Assembly (NCBI GenBank): GCA_030062745.1
Contig: CP099849.1
Location: forward strand, 7,362,586-7,426,585
DNA: 64,000 nucleotides
Direction of reading: 5' to 3'
Source of the DNA: Capitulum mitella
Lineage: Eukaryota > Arthropoda > Thecostraca > Pollicipedomorpha > Pollicipedidae
A model generated the notes under the pieces. The model worked only from the letters and a program-made list of their open reading frames with translations. It had not been told where the DNA came from and did not search any database. The position numbers were made by a program, and so were the translations under genes. Each line of letters starts with the position of its first letter. Within the stretch, counting starts at the first letter, position 1. Shown one piece after another: positions 44,157-57,625 of this stretch.

Positions 44157-47100
44157 ATGCGGAAGGACAACAGCGCTGGCGAGCAGGCGGTGACGCCGGC
44201 TCCACCGCCGACCGGGCGGCGCGGCCTGCTGCGACGTACGGCGGCGTCTCTGGGCGTGCCGGCGCCCTGGCTGCTGCTGCTGGCCGCGCTGGCCGCGCTG
44301 GTGCATGGTGCTGGCGCTGGCGGCCGCGGCGCTGGTCGCCCGCTGGCCGCGGCAGCCGACCGGAAGACGGCCGGCCGCCTGCCGGACGTCGAGCTGCCTG
44401 CGGGCGGCAGCTCAGGTGAGGGATCTCCAGAATCAGGGGACCCAGGTGAGGGACATCCGGAGTCAGCGGGCCCAGGTGAGGGATCTCCGGAGTCTAAGGA
44501 CTCAGGTGAACGATCTCCGGAGTCAGCGGACTCAGGTGAGGGACCTCCAGAGTCAGCGGACTCAGGTGAGGGATCTCCAGAATCAGGAGACTCAGGTGAG
44601 GGGCATCCGGAGTCAACGGGCTCAGGTGAGGGATCTCCGGAGTCAGCGGACTCAGGTGGGAAACATCTGAAGTCTGCAGATTCAGGCGGAGATGGTATGC
44701 TGAAGCGGAGCTGGAACTCACTGGGTCTCGGCTCCTGTCAGCACCGTAAGTACCTGTCAACACCTGTCACTCCGTCAAGGACATTCTGTGGTAATTTAGG
44801 AGGCGCCTGTTACGGAGAGTCCCAGGTGATATCATCCACTGCCAGGGTTCCAGCAAGGCGAGTGCCTCCCGTGAGAGGGTAGTCTGTCAGGCTAACGATC
44901 AGGGAGTGTGTGGCGTTAGACGACCTGTTAACGTGTTATGATGCCCTCTGAGTAAGGGATTGCCGCACCTTTGACCTGGCGCCGTTAACTGACTATTCCG
45001 CGCCCTGTCATCGGATATCAGCTGAACACGGGCACGCTTTATCCAGCATAGTGAGCTGTGCGGCAAGTTTCCACCAGTGTTCTCTGGATGCAAGGTCCGT
45101 GAAATGCATCGCGCCATCTGTCTGGTCATCTGGCATCTGGAGCTTTATTTCAGTCGTTCATGACTACCCGCGTCTAGCAGGCGTCAAAACCTTGCGCTCA
45201 CTTTCGAACGAAGGTTTTCACAGACGAACGCGTCCTCCTCCACCATGCTTTTTTGACTCGTTATTTTCTCGGTAGCTCCCTTAGCTGTTTCGAACCGAGT
45301 CACGCTATTTTCGGAGCTCAGAATGTTTGAGGGACTGGACCACGGCCGCATGCCAAACCAAATAGGTTAAGACGAACACCGATTCTAGCTGCGCATGACA
45401 TGACGGGCATGCTTGACATGAATGGCATGATCGGCAACTCAAATTAGTATATGGAATTTTTCATACCGGGGTTGGTGTTTCAAACCCGCTTATGTGTTTA
45501 GGTAATGTGTTCTGTCGGGCGAGACAGGCTGACTGCGTCCAGCCTGTCTTTCAGTGGCATGCATGCCGCTGAATAACCCGTCAAGGCCACCGATGCAGTG
45601 GGTCCGCTTGGTATGCTGGTAAAAGTTGGACCTCATGGTCATGAATGCAGAATTTGCTTACAGAATAGAAAATGGTCACCAAGAAGGGCATCTATGCACC
45701 TGATACTGTCACATGCATTAACACAGCCAGGACATGTTACTGACGATTCGAATGGTGTGCAGTACACGATACATCTACGTAAGTTTAGCCCACGAGTCAA
45801 CAAATCATTGGCGGTGGGAACTTCACAGGAATTCAGAACAGAACGCAAGTAAGCAGCTCGTGTTTCGTCTGTTTTGCTGTATAATGATGCTTTGTGTGTT
45901 GCTGATTAAGAAGCTTGTTCACGCGTTTACATTTCTTTTACACGCGATTGGAGCATGCAAGGAACATGAATGTTGTTCCCGACCAAACCGCAGATGATTG
46001 TGTTGACGACTGTTTCACGTGTCATTCAGCCAGTGCATTCCGAAACGACCAGCGTTTCATTCACAGGCGCTGCGATGTGATGCGGAATTTTGTTTACGGT
46101 GTATACTCTTTTTAAGGTGCGATGACATGAAATGCTACAAACTCAACTCCTTCTGTCGACAAATTCCATGAGACTGTACAAATTCGTCATCAAAGTATCA
46201 GGACAGATTTACTGCGTCCAGCTGTGTGTAGCTCAAAATAAACGAATTGGTGACGGGCTTAAAATAGTGGCTCATCGATCAAAGTTTGCGATGTGTTCTT
46301 GAGACCATTCCTAGTGGAATTTGTCTTTCTTGCGGCAATGAAGCGTGTTGACGTCGATTAATAAAACGATAAATCATATTCCACACGTTTCATGACCTTA
46401 CCGCCAGCAAAACTGAACTCGTTGTGAAAGGCAACCAAAAGGTCTGGACTGGCTTCCTTTAGGGCCCGTTTCAGCCGTTTTAGGCAAGAGCAGTGGTAAA
46501 CACTTCGGTCGAAGGTACGCCGCGTTGATTGCGGAACCACTCAAAGCGGCATCAGCCATCTCTCCCCCGGTTCGAATCGCCCTTCGAGCCCAGCGAGGCC
46601 GGACGGGAGGCCGTCCGCGGCCCGAGTCGCGTGACGGAGGGAGGTTACCGTCGGGGACGCTCAGCCGTGCAGGCGAGGCGAAACGCGGCGCAGGACGTGC
46701 GAACCGGACGCCCACGGAGCGCCATGCCTGAGCAGGTCTTAACGGCCGGCCAGCTATGCCAAGCACGTGCGATCAATGACGGGCGCGGGCGTAACGTGAC
46801 GTGGAGGAACTCAGGCACGCCGGCGTAATGCGCGCTCCATTGCATAACGCGAACTGCGTGAGGCTAGAGCGCCACTGGATCGGTGTCTAACTCTGTCCTG
46901 TTACGGGGTCGCTGTGGAAATATGTGTGAGGTTATGCGACACATAACTCTTGCATGAAGCCTTGAGATTGTGAAGGAGGTGAGTCTAGAAGTCTCGGGAT
47001 ATCAACCTTCCTGATCTCAATCGTGTGCTGGTCAATGCGCGCCGCGCCGCATGTGCGGTGATCTCTGGCTGGCAACAGCCTCGGCTGAGTAGGTCATTCT

Positions 47101-50100
47101 TCAAGTGCGTCGATGGTGGGCGACTATGCAGCAGCGCAAACGCAGCAGATGACGCGACCAGCGCTGAGAGCGCGTGCGCTGGGTTTCAGCTGCGATCTGG
47201 AGTGTCAGCAGACGCCGGTCTGGCGTGTGAGTCGTTCTGGGCGTACAGCTGCGCAGCCTGGCTGAAACAGAATCCCATGCCGCCCACGCACGGCCACTGG
47301 AGCGTGGATGAGCAGGCGCGTCACGCAGGTCAGGGCCACCGAAATTCCTCCGGCCAGTCAGAGATACTCCGCGACGCAACAGCAAAATCTTTCACAACTG
47401 CATCTGGAATTGGTTGCAAATGTTGTATATTGCCGCTAGCTTTGCTCAAAAACGCTTCAGTTCCACGACAGGCTGTTCATCTCATCTGGCCTTGAGTGCA
47501 AATTTATTGCATGCAGAATACTGTAATTATGGACTTCCTGATGTAAAGCCACCCGCATCTCGTATTTTGCCTTCAATCCGGATTTCTGCCGGCTTACGCT
47601 TGCTGGCCCCAGTGAAGGTGACTGTTCGGTGTAAATCACAGACGAAATGCAGCTGCAGCGCCTGCTATCCACCCTGCCGGAGACCAACTCGTCCCGCGCC
47701 CACCTCTGGAAGCTGGGTGTCCTCTACCAGTCGTGCATGGACCAACAAGCCCAGCCGCCCGGCTCCGAGGCCTTCCGCCACCTGGTCGGCGTCATCAACG
47801 GCCTCGGTATGGGACGGTGTTATTTACCGTCAGGGTGGCCTCGCGTGCAGTGCGAAACGAAAGAGACGTCGTGTTTTCAAAGTGTTCAAACTATTGGCTT
47901 TTGACCGGCAGCGTCCTCTTCTGTTCGTTTTGCATTGCACTTGGCCGAACTTTTTTCTCTCGAGTTGGGGTGAACCGCCGGATGGAGGGACATTTTCATT
48001 TGATTTACTTCGCTACACACATTTGGTTTTGTATCATATTTACATAAGCCGCCTGCCATGTAAACTCAGCTTAACGTCGACGATCCAATATGTCAAAACG
48101 CTCCGGACTATTGCACGGTTTTGTCTACAGCTGAAGGTAAGACGATAAACGATGGATTTCGATATCGTAAAACCGTGGGGTGAAAGTGAGCATCTTATAA
48201 AACCAGAAGTTGGATGTCTATGCCGCGAAGTAGAACCTTCACGTAAGATAAGTAATCGATATACCCGCAGTTAAATCCTTCGCACTCGCTCCGTTGACGG
48301 GCTTACTTCAGCATTCACAGCTCTATTTCTCTCTTCGAAAACTGGCCTCTGTGCGGGCTGTCTCTCCGGCTGTTCGTCTCCGAGACGTGGCGCTGTGAGC
48401 TGGCTGGCGTGAGCGCGGCAGCCGACCGGAGCTCGCGCGGCCCGCAGACTCGCCCTGTCCCGTCCCCAGGAGGCTGGGACGCCCTGGGCTCGGTTCGGAG
48501 GATGGTGTGGAGCGCCGCCGGCGCGATGGCGGAGCTGCAGGCCGCGCACAACGTCGACGTGTTCTTCAGAGTCGGTGTCGTGCCTGACACCGGTAGCAGG
48601 AGAAATGTGATACAGGTGAGGCGCTACTCAGAGGGCCCAAGTCGCCCGGCTCCCATCAATGACCGTTTGGTATTGCAAAGTACGGCCTGACGTTTGCCGC
48701 GTAGGCTTGCCACGGGAGACAACCCGGCAGGATGCAGTGCTTGTATATTCTCATGACTGTGCAAATCATGCACGCGTTAAGGGTCGAAGGCCTCACTTCT
48801 CCAAATAAGTTGTAATGCTCTTCTCTAAAGTGATGCACTAGGCAAAGGGCGTTCAGGGTGACGACTGACGCTGATGAGATCTTGTTAGCCTCCCCGACTG
48901 ACGTGTTTCCCTTGTTGACTGTGAGCAAGAGAATTGCCTCTCCTTTGCATACAGGCTGCTAGCGAGAAGTGCCTTTCCCGCGAGGGGTCAAGGCGGGTGA
49001 CGTCATTTTGGGTACAGGTGATGCATGCAGTGATTGATGTCGTGGAGGCGCCACCAATGCCAGATGCCCTGTGCACTCGGGAACTTACGATCAGAATCAA
49101 AACCACAACACCCCAAAACCGTGTCAACGCATTTGGTCATGAAGCAGTTGCTGTGGTAAGTTCATGATTACTTGAGGCATGTCATTTCAAGCCTGTTAAT
49201 GTTCAGGCTTTCCTGAGTTACACATTTTTCCTGTCGCACACATTCAACATGAACGGTTAATCCAAACCATTGAAAATATCAAAAACTCGATGTTCAAGGT
49301 GGCAGTGTATATTTTTAGAACACGCGTGAATGTTTATATACACAGGTATCCAAATAAACATGCTTTGCGTTAATAGGCTTGTGCTAGCATAGCAAAGGCC
49401 CTTTTTACTTGATCACCTTTCTACACACTAGGGAACTTGCGGACTGGATGAATCCGTGCGTTGCGGATTAATCCGCAGCGCGGATTTGACCGGACGAGAA
49501 AATTCAAGCAAGATATTGGTTAGGACCGGGCCGGATTTTAGGATTTGTCAGGTCACGCCGATTGGACAAATTGGAAATCAACTAAAATTCGGAAGACGTT
49601 AACTGGGCATGGTCTTTGCAGCCAGTCAGAGATTTATATTGAATTTGCGAAAAAGTAACAATTAAACATGCTTAGATTTGCTACATTTGCCTACCGGTGA
49701 CGACAGAAGCACACATAAGTACGGATTGGCGCGGTTTTTATAGGCATATTTTTTGCTGTTACTGATTGGACCGGGCCGGATTCAGGAATTCCGGAAAAAG
49801 GCGGATTGCGTATGGATTGAATCCTAGACTTCATGGACCGGACTGGACCAGATCCTGGAAATTAATCCCGGGAATGCTCCACAACCTGTGTACGGGATAT
49901 ACTGGACGCGTGTACCGAATGTCAGGTTTGTGAGAGCTGAAAATAACCCTAGAGTAATAGCGGTAAACGCAGGGCCGTATCTGCCTCTGACACGCAAAGG
50001 TCCAGCACATCTTGCTGTTTAAACTCCTGTTTGTGCTGCAGATCACGCCAGGTGGAGTGGGTCTGCCGGAGAAGAGCTACCACTTTGGTGATCTGGAGGA

Positions 50101-53100
50101 CCAGGTTAGTGTTACGCAGATACGTTGAAATGGTTTATTCAACGAGTACATCAACCAATGAAGCATGGCGGAAAAATCGAGCCCTGGAAAAATCGAACCG
50201 TCCAGAATAACCTGAGAGTCTCTCGGTACGTCCGATTGATTGAAACGGTCAGGTTTTATCTACAACAGAAGCTTCAGAGAGTATATTTATTTCTCCACTG
50301 TTCGTTTACACGGCGAGACAGTGTTCAACCGTAGGAGAAGCAGATGGAGTGCCGCCTGACCTGCAACGGCCGTTACAGCTGGCGACCATCCACTCTGCAT
50401 TTGACCTGTCCGACGGCTCGCACCTGTGCCTGGACACCAGAAACAGGCACTCCCTTCACACCCTGAGGACCAGGATCTTGCGCTACACGGTAACTTCACA
50501 TCCCGGATCAGCGGAGACGCGATGTGGAGTTATTCTCGGTTTGGTTTTGAAAATGCCGGATGTTTGTTGTTTTTCCACGTAACTCGCGATGTTTGCAGGC
50601 AGAATTAGATACCCTTAAGACTCAAATGCATGTGTTTGTGTTGTCGGGAATTCCCCTTCGTTTCTTACTTATGTGTGTCAGATTTGTGGCTTGGATGACA
50701 AAACGAACCTCCCGATGTGCGCGTAGAGGCATAAATATCGTTAAGATCAATGCGGTCATTGTTGCCGCGAACCTAAGGTGAACTCCGCGACGCCAGAGTC
50801 GGCGTGGCACGACCGGGTCCTTGGTTCTACTGGGATTGCCTCCAAGGGCTCCCAGTCCAGGGATCTGTGGGGGTGGCGAGCCGCCGATATGTGACCACTC
50901 CGTTGGAGGCGCACGCCTACACGGCTGTCCACGTGACAAAGCGGGCGGCTTGCATGAATTGAAGCTTAGCCGTGGATGAATCGTTGGGCGCACCTGCATG
51001 ACAGGTGCTTCGTGAAGCTGACGCTCCCCATGGCTGACGGCCCACGTCCTGGCTTCAGTCCTCGTCACGTGTTTGGACGACGAAGCACTTAGGCGCTCTG
51101 CGGCCGTTGAATAACGGCGACAGATTAGCGTTCTGCACGCGGGCCGTGCTACAGAAAGTCATTGTGTAAAACTGGAACGTGCGAGTTTCCATCTCTGGAG
51201 CCTCACGTTCATTTTCATTTCCGTGGAATGTAATGACATCGTAGGTGACCCACCATTTTGCGTCGTTATTCCACGTGTCACAAATCTTTCCAAGACGTTC
51301 GTGATTGCAGAGAGTCGTAATAAGACGCTTCAGCACCGCATTGAAGTAAAATAATCATTGATCGTGCGCAATATTCGAAATTGGAAACTTTTAGTTTCCG
51401 CACATAATTTTCTTTTATTCGCCATAAATGTAAAACAGAAGATTAATTTCGCCTCGGGTGAATGCAGAACATTTTTTATGTTTAATGTTACGCAATGCCA
51501 TTTTTCGTCAGTACCCTGTGTGTTTTATGCTTTTGATCCAAATCATACTGTAAGGGTTTATGCTTTCGTCATCGCCCGCAGTAGCATAAATTATTACTTG
51601 AAGTATTTCTTTTGCGTCTCAGATATTTAGCAACGTTTTGTGGCGTTCTGTTTAGTTTTTAAGCCTTGTTACGTCTGCTAGACTTGTACTGTTTTTCTCC
51701 CTGTTGTGTGTTGTGGCCTGTTGTGGCCTGCTGACTGTCGTGTTTTGTCAGCAGTCGTTAGCAGCCGGTGCGTCCTGTTCTTCAGGTGGTGACCGCGTAT
51801 CAGCGATACATCCAGGACGCTGCGCTGCTTCTGGGCGTGCCAGCCGGGAGAGCGGCCCGCTTCGCCGAGGCCACGTTCCAGTACGAGAGACGACTGGTGG
51901 AGGCCGTCCGAGACCCATCGAGCCCTGGCGACCCGGTTAGGTCACCGCTGCGGGCAACGGTCAGCTGGCTCCAGGTCAACTCGCCACAGGTATCCATACG
52001 ACTCGTCTCTTGTGTAACGGGATCCAGTTGTTGTTGCTTGCTTGTTTGGCTTGTCTGGCAGCGATTGACAGTGATGGTTTAGTAACGTCGTTGGTTTTGA
52101 GATGTAAATGTCGGGTGTTCTACTCCCTCCTCGAAATACTTTCGCTGGAAGAAGGTTTTTACGTTATCCGAATACGATAAATATCATGACTTGAGTTGTG
52201 AATTTCTGCCGGATCATGTAATGAGCCATGGAGAGCTTGGTGTGTCATGACACATTGCGATACGACTGGTGCACAAATTGACCAGTCCGAGAGTATGTCC
52301 GCTGTCTTCCAGATTGATTGGCTGAACATACTTCAGGGCATTTATCCATCTGGTGACATACATTCTGGCACAGAAGTAAGCTTACCAAATAAAGAATACT
52401 TGATTGCGCTTTCGAAGATCGTTTCTTCTACCTCAGCAAGGTTGGTAAGAAACCTTTCAAACGCAAACTGGAAAAAAACAATAAAAATGGCAGAATAATA
52501 TTGGAATATGTCTTGGCTGCCAGGCAGTTTCAGCTCTTGTGGTAAACCTCAAAATCCAAATACTAGGCGTGTAGATCTTGCCACTTCAAACTTTTTGGTT
52601 TTTCACATTTTATGATAAGGTAGATCAGCCCCTGACTGTTGAACCCCAATCAAAGCCTGCTTTTTCCACGTTTGCCATCTTCTTTGTTTATTTCGTTTCC
52701 AGCAATTGTCTTGTCATTCTGGTCATTTTCAAGCTTTGTGCAGCGCGGCTGATCATCATCATCAAGCAAATGGCTGTTCAGCATCAACATTCTGTACCAT
52801 CTGACATCTGTCCCAGTAACCTGAATACTGTAAGACAGATAGAGCCGCAATCGTTTGAGAACTCCGAAAAATGCCGCGGCATTCGAGTCGTGGCTGTGTG
52901 ATAAGCAAACCTGCTCCTTTGCAACCGAAGCTCGTGGATTTTCAGTTTGATGAACGGCTACCTCATATGGCGACTGATTGCCAGCTATTATCCATACCTG
53001 CCTCAGTCAGACAGAGGCCCATTGGACGTTCTCCATTCGCAGCTCACGGGTAAGACCCACGTCCCATCCTTCAACCGATCCCGATATCTCACACATTGCC

Positions 53101-56100
53101 CGGCAACACTTTTTACAGAAGTATTTGCTGGACTACAGACTGAATAACAGTAGTATTTGCAAACGCAACACAGCTGCCCGTCCAGGTCAAGACAATCTCA
53201 CCTCTCAGCTCGTCACGGCTACCTGCACTTGTATCGGTAAACCCTGTGATCTGCTTCAGTTCAGGCTCCCTTTGCGCTCAGGGTCATACGATGAACCACG
53301 TGGCCTGTTTCGCCGGAATTCAACCCCTTTGACCTGTTTCCGTGCAGGGGTCAGACAGCCGCCGCCCGCGTGGCTGACCTGTACCCGGCTGACACGGGAG
53401 CTGATGCCGCTGGCCGCTGGGGCTCTGCTGGCTGGCGCTGGGCCGTCGCATCGCCGCCAGGAGAGCCAGCGGGCTGCCCTGCAGGTGTTTCGGTCCCTGA
53501 CCCAGACACTGACACGGGCGCTGCCCCGCTCTGTCAACGCGGAAGAGCTGAGAAAGGTCAGAGAGGGTCGCCACCTATAGAAGACCGAGTCGTAAATGCT
53601 CAAACTTTCATCAGGAAGCTTTCAATTGCTTGTCACGCTTGATTTTACGATATAAATTTGCGCTTTATTTGAAAAGCCGCATTGGTGCGATCAATATCTT
53701 CCAACATGCCTGACGTACACATACCCCCCATGACATGACAAAACCTACTGAACACTATCGGACATCTCGCACGACCAGCATATCGATACAGATTAAGCAA
53801 ACTCTAAAGACCCCTAAAAACGTACGGCATGGCCATTTGGCGTCATGTTGACATGACCTTCGATGAATCTGACGATTTTGTACGCAACGTGCCAAACTGA
53901 TGTGGCGAGGGTTACCGAAAATTTGCTGAAGCTGTGAGGTTTGGTTAAAGAGTTATGCGGCAGCTCAAAAGAAGAAGGCGTCGGATTGCTTCCTTCAGCG
54001 GGCCGCTGGCTAGCCCTAACACATCAGTCTATCAACGCGCACGCTATTGTCACCAATCCCACCAAGACCCCTCTCTGTCATCAGCTGTCCTCTGTTCGCC
54101 TTTACGCCGGTTACCCCAGTCAGCTGCTGGACCACCAGCTGTTAGACAGCCTGTACCTGAATCTGCGGCTGCTGCCGCACAGCTTCTTCAGCAGTGTGCG
54201 GGCGGCTCGCCGCCATCAGAGGACCCTGCAGCAGGAGTCCTACCTGTTCCCCGGTGAGGGTCCGGTGGAACTCCTGGAGGATTTTGCGGTATCCTGGTGG
54301 GGAATGTTGGTGTGATCCGAGAATGGGCAGGATTGGCTCTTGGTAAAGTATCGCTCGGTCCGTTCACATACTGATCTTATCTTGGAGCGGTGAAGCAAGT
54401 CAGCATTCCCGGCGGTCGGCAAGTAGCACCGCGAATGTCCCTTCAGACCTTGGATATGATTCCCATTTATCTACTCCTTCATCGACCCCTGTGCTGGTTA
54501 TAACCGCGTAATGATCGGCATGTGAACTTTCAGGTTTTTATCATCGGGTCATGCAACAGGAATCGACGTTGCCTTTCTGAGCATCGCATAAACTGTGTGT
54601 ATTGTATGCATATTTCATTTTTCATTTCAATGCCAGCCTTACTGTTTCTTCCATTTGAGATTCGATCGAAATCGAAGCTGTTCGAATAATAAAGTGCTCT
54701 CAGTGTTTTGTTTCCTCGCGACCCGTGACGGTTCTCAGACGGCTATGTCTGACGACCAAACGTAGCAGCGCTGCTACGGGCGACATTGTTTCGGGCTTAT
54801 ACTACAGCAACGTTATGGGAAGGCCAGTGCAATACTGGATATTGGTACAGGTGCTTACTATGTAATCAATGTTTCTGACTCGCTCCTTGCGTGATTGCAG
54901 GACACGATTGGGAGCTGGAGTCAATGTTCCGTGGGAAAGACGTTGCATACAGCAGGTCAAGGAACGCTTTGGTGCTTCCTGATTTCATGCTGAGACATCC
55001 CCTTTTCGACCCATCGTACCCCTTGTGAGTATTCGAAAACTTCACTCGAAAACAGAACTTTGGTGGACCTTTCTGGGAACCAGTCAGCACCGTTTGATGG
55101 CTGATTTATGTATATTCCTTTAAGGTCAAATGTCGCAAGCGGCATGTAAGCAAGACCCTTTAGCCAAATGACTAGTGACTCGTCTCGTCATCTCTGTGAC
55201 TGTGATATGTGATCTGTGATTAACTGTAGGATCACTGAGGAGCACCACAAGAAAAACGAGGGGCAAACCGTTCCTGTTGTATCCGAAGTCAACCACAGAA
55301 GCCGGGCTCGGTCCAACTGCGGCTTCAGTCCGTGGCGTTCCCACGGTTAATTCTCCTGGGTGCCGGGTATCCGTTCCCAGGTCGTTCCGTTACGGTGCCG
55401 TGGGTCCGCGGCTGGCCGCCGCCCTGTGGTCGTCCCTGGACGTCAGCCGTCTGACCGACTCCTCCGGCCGCAGCGGTCCGCCCGGCCGGCGCACGCTGTC
55501 CGCCTGCCTGGCAGCCGACCTCAGGTCACCCGGTCTGGGTCGGGCCGCAGCCGAGGCGGCGGCCGCGTCCGCCGCCTGGCACGTTCTCGGCCTCAGGCTG
55601 GCCCTTCAGGTGGCTGAAGTGACAGACGCCGCCGGCGGGGTGCAGAGGTTGCATGTATTTTTCAACGACCATTGGACTGTTGCATCGCAGGGTCATTTAC
55701 ACCATGTTACATGGATTCAGCACCTTTTATTGCCATTTAGAGATTTATTTTGGTCATTCCTCGCTTCTCTTTAGACGTTTAGATAACACTACTTCTTTAC
55801 ATCACTAAATTCTTTACATCACGTGCTTAAATGACACTGCAACTGACTTGAATATGAATCGCACCTTGGTTTTCACTCTTAAAGAGAGAAGTAAGCCCCG
55901 TTATCTTATTCCATCGATGAGATGTAATTAACGCATAGTCAAATTATCATGGAAGTCATTACCTTCTCCAGAATACTCGTACTCATATTTAGTCCCGCTT
56001 TCTTCAGACATGGTGACGGTGGAACAGATTTTGGAATGCAGCCATATCAGTGCTTAAGGAATTTATTGGATGCTCTTTGCCGTACTTTTGACGATCGCCT

Positions 56101-57625
56101 TTGTCAGATCCGTGACTAGTAATTTTATCGAGGCGTTAATGATTAAAGTCCTTCAGCATTACTATGCCTGTACCACATGTAGTAGTATGACAACCGTATA
56201 GTGGAATATCTCGAGACGTTGTAGGACATGGCAGTTTCGTCTAAACCGTTTTCATCGTAGATTATTTTGATTCGTGCCAGGCACTCAGGAGCAGCATGAC
56301 CGTCTCCAGCAAGACCGAGCTGCCGACTCTGGAGGCTATCAGCGTAGAACAGGCCTTCTTCTCCGTCTATGGCCAGGTATTGCACCGATAGCAGGGACGA
56401 CCTCACGCATCTACGGTTGGTATCAGCCTGTTCATTTTATTATCACAGTATCCGTTCCAGTTAAATGGTTGCGTTCCATTTCACTCCATTCGATTCATTA
56501 GTGTATCACATTTTAATCGTTTTTACTCAGTCAGACTGACAACTCATATTTGTAGATGACAAACAAGAGAAATACATTAGGAGATGAGTTCCATTGTTTA
56601 AGCTAAGTTATACTGTAATTATGTATCTTAAAAATCTTTTGCACCGTTTTGATTGTTTATGGTGAAGATGTGTCAGCCGGAACGTCTGAATATTTGAGCT
56701 AGCTTTGCAGACAGGGTTGTATTGTTCCCGATTTCCCGCATTTTGTTGTGAAAGTGCACAGTGCATAGTTCCAGTCATCTTTGGGTTTTGATGTGGGTGT
56801 TCGAGCTTCATGGCAAAATCATGCCACGTTTTGCAGCGAATTGATGTGCGTGATCATTGTTGCACGAACTGTGTTGGTCATTCGCATTGCAGAGTCTTTG
56901 CAGCGAAAAAACCGAAGAAAAAGACAGCTGGGATAAACTAAGCAGTTTGACACTGGACGGAAAAGCTAGGTAAAAAGAAAGAAATATCTATGTAAGCTGT
57001 CGACACACATGGTTTCATTCATTCGGATTTATGTTGAGCCCTTCGAAGAAATCTTCGGCATGACCCCGAGAACCATATTTTCCGGACAAAAAAAGGACGA
57101 CATGAGCTCGTCTAATATTCCCCGAGAAACCAAGTTGTCTATCCTTTAGGTACACGAAGCCGGCCCATGTTTACTGCTTTAGTCTTTTTCCTTTTTTCTG
57201 CTAAATGGAAGGTTTAATGAGCATGTATCAAGACGAAATCTGGGTTTAAAATTTCAATATTCCACTTACGGTCCTGTATTTCTTATTTTTCATTTTATTT
57301 TTGCTGCATGCTTTGTTAGCTGAAGCCTGGCAAAAAGTTACCAACTATTATTTTGGAACGGACTGAACAAACGATGAAGCTCGTCTGTTACCTACGAATC
57401 TCCATGGACTGTGTCAATGATGTAGCTACCCCTCAGCATATCTTCATTATGCGACAACTGAACAGCGTTTTCTTTTTTCAGGCTACATCTTACTATCGCG
57501 CAGACTGCAGGGTTTCAGACGGCGTTTCGCTGCAACTTGACCCAGGAACATTTCTCGCCAACTGTTTGTTTGGGACCGCTGTGAGACCCGCAGCGTTGTG
57601 TGCTGCGGCTGCTACATGTATGTAA
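44157..57625 (+). CDS. Neprilysin-like (M13) protein lacking catalytic residues, 14 exons, 850 residues
   Basis: Exons: 44157-44745, 47146-47328, 47642-47806, 48470-48615, 50042-50104, 51786-51989, 52313-52440, 52946-53049, 53348-53556, 54085-54253, 54901-55024, 55381-55609, 56281-56376 and 57482-57625. All are GT-AG and phases agree. Residues 35-50 form a membrane anchor (type II), then an acidic 10-residue repeat stalk (GEGSPESADS). The M13 ectodomain follows: CESFWAYSCAAWLKQNPMP, LYQSCMDQQ, IDWLNILQ, NGYLIWRLI, YAGYP, RNALVLPDFMLRHPLF, FRYGAVG and EQAFFSVYGQ. Where neprilysins have HExxH the residues are A708-A709-L-W-S712. The ENIAD motif is R749-AAA-E753 and the C-terminal His-Arg site is not seen. 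It should therefore not bind zinc or cleave peptides. Arthropods are known to have such inactive neprilysin-like proteins. The last exon also holds a possible donor, so the C-terminus is less certain. Confidence 0.9.
44415..44685 (+). repeat. 30-bp coding tandem repeat with a splice donor in each unit
   Basis: About nine units encode GEGSPESADS-like decamers in exon 1 of the M13 gene. CAGGTGAG, CAGGTGAA or CAGGTGGG recurs every 30 bases. Possible exon ends are at 44415, 44445, 44475, 44505, 44535, 44565, 44595, 44625 and 44655, all in phase 1, as is the GTAAGT donor at 44745. Confidence 0.9.
48616..50041. other. M13 intron with GGATT/CCGGA-rich repeat
   Basis: Between about 49440 and 49870 short units recur (GGACCGGGCCGGATT at about 49526 and 49768, GCGGATT, GGACCGGACTGGACC). 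It looks like a decayed simple or transposon-derived repeat. Nothing else is recognised. Confidence 0.45.
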
